A DNA stretch of 64,000 nt, from NCBI RefSeq assembly GCF_905147365.1, contig NC_056428.1, positions 4,432,001 through 4,496,000 on the forward strand, read 5' to 3'. Below, piece by piece: positions 62,555 to 64,000 of this stretch. Source of the stretch: Aricia agestis. Taxonomy: Eukaryota > Arthropoda > Insecta > Lepidoptera > Lycaenidae. The translations under genes were made by a program, and so were the position numbers. Each line of letters starts with the position of its first letter. Within the stretch, counting starts at the first letter, position 1. Below the pieces are notes generated by a model. The model saw only the letters and a list, made by a program, of their open reading frames with translations. It had not been told where the DNA came from and searched no databases.

Positions 62555-62629
62555 TTTACACTACATACACTATTTCAATTAATTTTGAACTAAATGTAAA
62601 CAAATGTATGGGCACTAATTTACCTATCA

Positions 62630-62709
62630 CTTAATATTAACCATGTTATTTAGATGAAGCGTAGTGGCGCTTAATATTAACCATGTTATTTAGATGAAGC
62701 GAAGTGGCG
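62630..62709. repeat. 40-bp tandem duplication
   Basis: CTTAATATTAACCATGTTAT begins units at 62630 and 62670. They differ by one base (GCGTAGTGG against GCGAAGTGG). Confidence 0.85.
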
Positions 62710-63109
62710 AAGAGTCCATATAACCCGATTCCCATCGGCTTCCCTTTTGGAAAATCTAATCCATGGGCCAAATACATTTTTATCTAATAAATATTTTACA
62801 TACCTACTTAAAAAACTTTGAATTCACTAAACGCCTACAAAATTTTATATGCAATAAATTTTTCTTTCACTTGAAATAGTTTGAATTAATAATTAATCAC
62901 CTACAAATTTATATAGGCAATGCAGGCCATCTCCGATAGAAGCCGATAAATTAGCGGGTTATTTCTTCATACAACGATATTTCATAGTACGCATCTGTCC
63001 TTTTCATTCCTGTGAACTGATCGTCATGTTCTGTCTCGTTCTACCACGCGCTAATATACTCGGAAATAAGCCGATACAGCCGATAAGAGAAAGATGAACT
63101 TCATGAAGT

Positions 63110-63438
63110 AAAATTGTTATGAGTCAAATGGCGGATGAGTGTTTGTAAACAACTTGTTTGTTTTGTGTTTAACTGTCGAATGTAATTTGTTTTAGCGTTA
63201 AGAAGACTGCAGTGTCGCGAATTTAAATAAATTTGTATTGTGATTTGTAAATTGTGACTCGTACAGCTGAGACTGTTGTCTGACAGATTAGTTGCTGTCG
63301 AAGGAAACTTCGTTTTCCAAACTTAGTTTTGAATGACCGTATGTGCCGTCACGCATACAATTTAACTCAGAAGACATTTTTCAAAGTTTACAAACTTTAA
63401 ACTCGAACATTGTTGAACATCAGTGCTGAGCGTTTTGG
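63110..63438 (+). other. possible 5' UTR exon of a plus-strand gene
   Basis: A less AT-rich stretch ends in GCGTTTTG followed by GTAAGTAG (63439), a good 5' splice site. It has no long ORF. It could be the non-coding first exon of a gene extending beyond the window; nothing else supports it. Confidence 0.25.
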
Positions 63439-63530
63439 TAAGTAGATTTTTTACTCCGGCTTCCCTTCCGAAAATATTTACCCTTCGCCACTGATAAATA
63501 CAATACTAGAAACACAATAATTATACTTAC

Positions 63531-63798
63531 CACGGGCGTAGCCAAGTTTTTAGTTTCAAGAAAATAAAATTAATAAAAGTACATAAAATAACCCTTATAT
63601 TCATAAGAAAAATATTAAAAATGTAAAAATATACATCTTTAAAACCACATATTTTTTTAGTGCAATAGTTACTAATAAATGAGATATGCCGCACACCTGT
63701 AACTATGTGTCCTTATTTTAATTTTATGAATGTTAATATCTTAACTTTTCGGAGGTGGGGTTTGAACCCCCAAAACCCTCCCCCAGGCTACGCCCGTG
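63531..63798. mobile_element. 268-bp hAT MITE (CACGGGCGTAGCC)
   Basis: CACGGGCGTAGCC and GGCTACGCCCGTG form the ends. ATACTTAC is duplicated exactly at 63523-63530 and 63799-63806 (8 bp). Confidence 0.9.
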
Positions 63799-64000
63799 AT
63801 ACTTACATAGACCTACATAGACTTATACTGGACTAGACCATTTACCCAGTTTAAAATACACAGTAAATTTTTAAGCTAACAGATACATTTATTTTTTATT
63901 TTGAAATCTAAATTTCTAAAACTACAAGTTTTAGAAGAGCAAGCTTTTATTTATAATTATTACATTCCACAAGTGATTCAAATGAAGGATGTTACTATCT

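Noticed and set aside
63523..63530. Minus-strand splice donor GTAAGTAT near 63523 as the missing GORAB exon end
   Set aside because: The motif is the hAT target duplication (ATACTTAC), and the upstream sequence does not encode a recognisable GORAB segment in the required phase.

Overview
This is eukaryotic, AT-rich, intron-containing DNA. The repeat families (LEP1-type Helitron ends with the AAGCCGCGCG hairpin before CTAG, the ACCGACTTCCAAAAAGG family, the GGGTTCCGTAGCCAAATGGC family, many hAT and foldback MITEs) and the gene content point to a moth or butterfly (Lepidoptera). This is inference from motif recognition, not a database search. I saw no tRNA, rRNA or CRISPR array.

Host genes recovered by matching splice sites and reading phase: (1) a minus-strand, five-exon gene (9000-17187) encoding a predicted 963-residue protein with an N-terminal THAP zinc finger, a long polar middle, about 38 heptads encoded by a 21-bp minisatellite, and a C-terminal helix-turn-helix like that of mariner transposases. 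A shorter copy of its last exon, with a stop codon, lies just downstream at 8340-8752. (2) A plus-strand five-exon gene (41845-55772) encoding a 246-residue CIMIP2/FAM166-type microtubule inner protein. Its first intron is 12 kb and holds two complete plus-strand genes for small secreted ten-cysteine (TIL-type) putative protease inhibitors (50367-51204 and 52666-53271). (3) The 3' two exons of a minus-strand RAB6-interacting golgin (GORAB) gene (58902-62250); its 5' exons were not found.

Layout: 282-2684 holds a 5'-truncated R1-like LINE with a perfect 15-bp target duplication. 2.7-8.3 kb is non-coding with MITEs and hairpins. 8.3-17.2 kb is the THAP gene, whose intron 2 carries a foldback element, a decayed LINE and an 87-bp-arm palindrome in a (TA)n tract. 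17.49-35.55 kb is an 18-kb array of three full-length LINEs, all on the minus strand. Two are tandem copies of one family sharing the 8-bp motif GAGATGAG at all three junctions; the third is a different family beside them. One tandem copy is intact; the other is broken by a TA-flanked MITE and by a Helitron, and the intact copy shows the empty sites. 35.5-41.6 kb is a cluster of hAT and TIR elements, some nested or end-to-end. 41.6-55.8 kb is the CIMIP2 gene with the nested inhibitor genes. 55.8-64 kb holds paired MITEs, the GORAB exons and a large inverted-repeat element containing a second chimeric Helitron.

The strongest leads are the THAP / heptad minisatellite / mariner-HTH gene, the LINE array sharing one target duplication, the chimeric Helitrons, MITE pairs that share a single target duplication, and a recurring class of perfect short hairpins. 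One hairpin can be shown to be an inverted duplication of LINE coding sequence.
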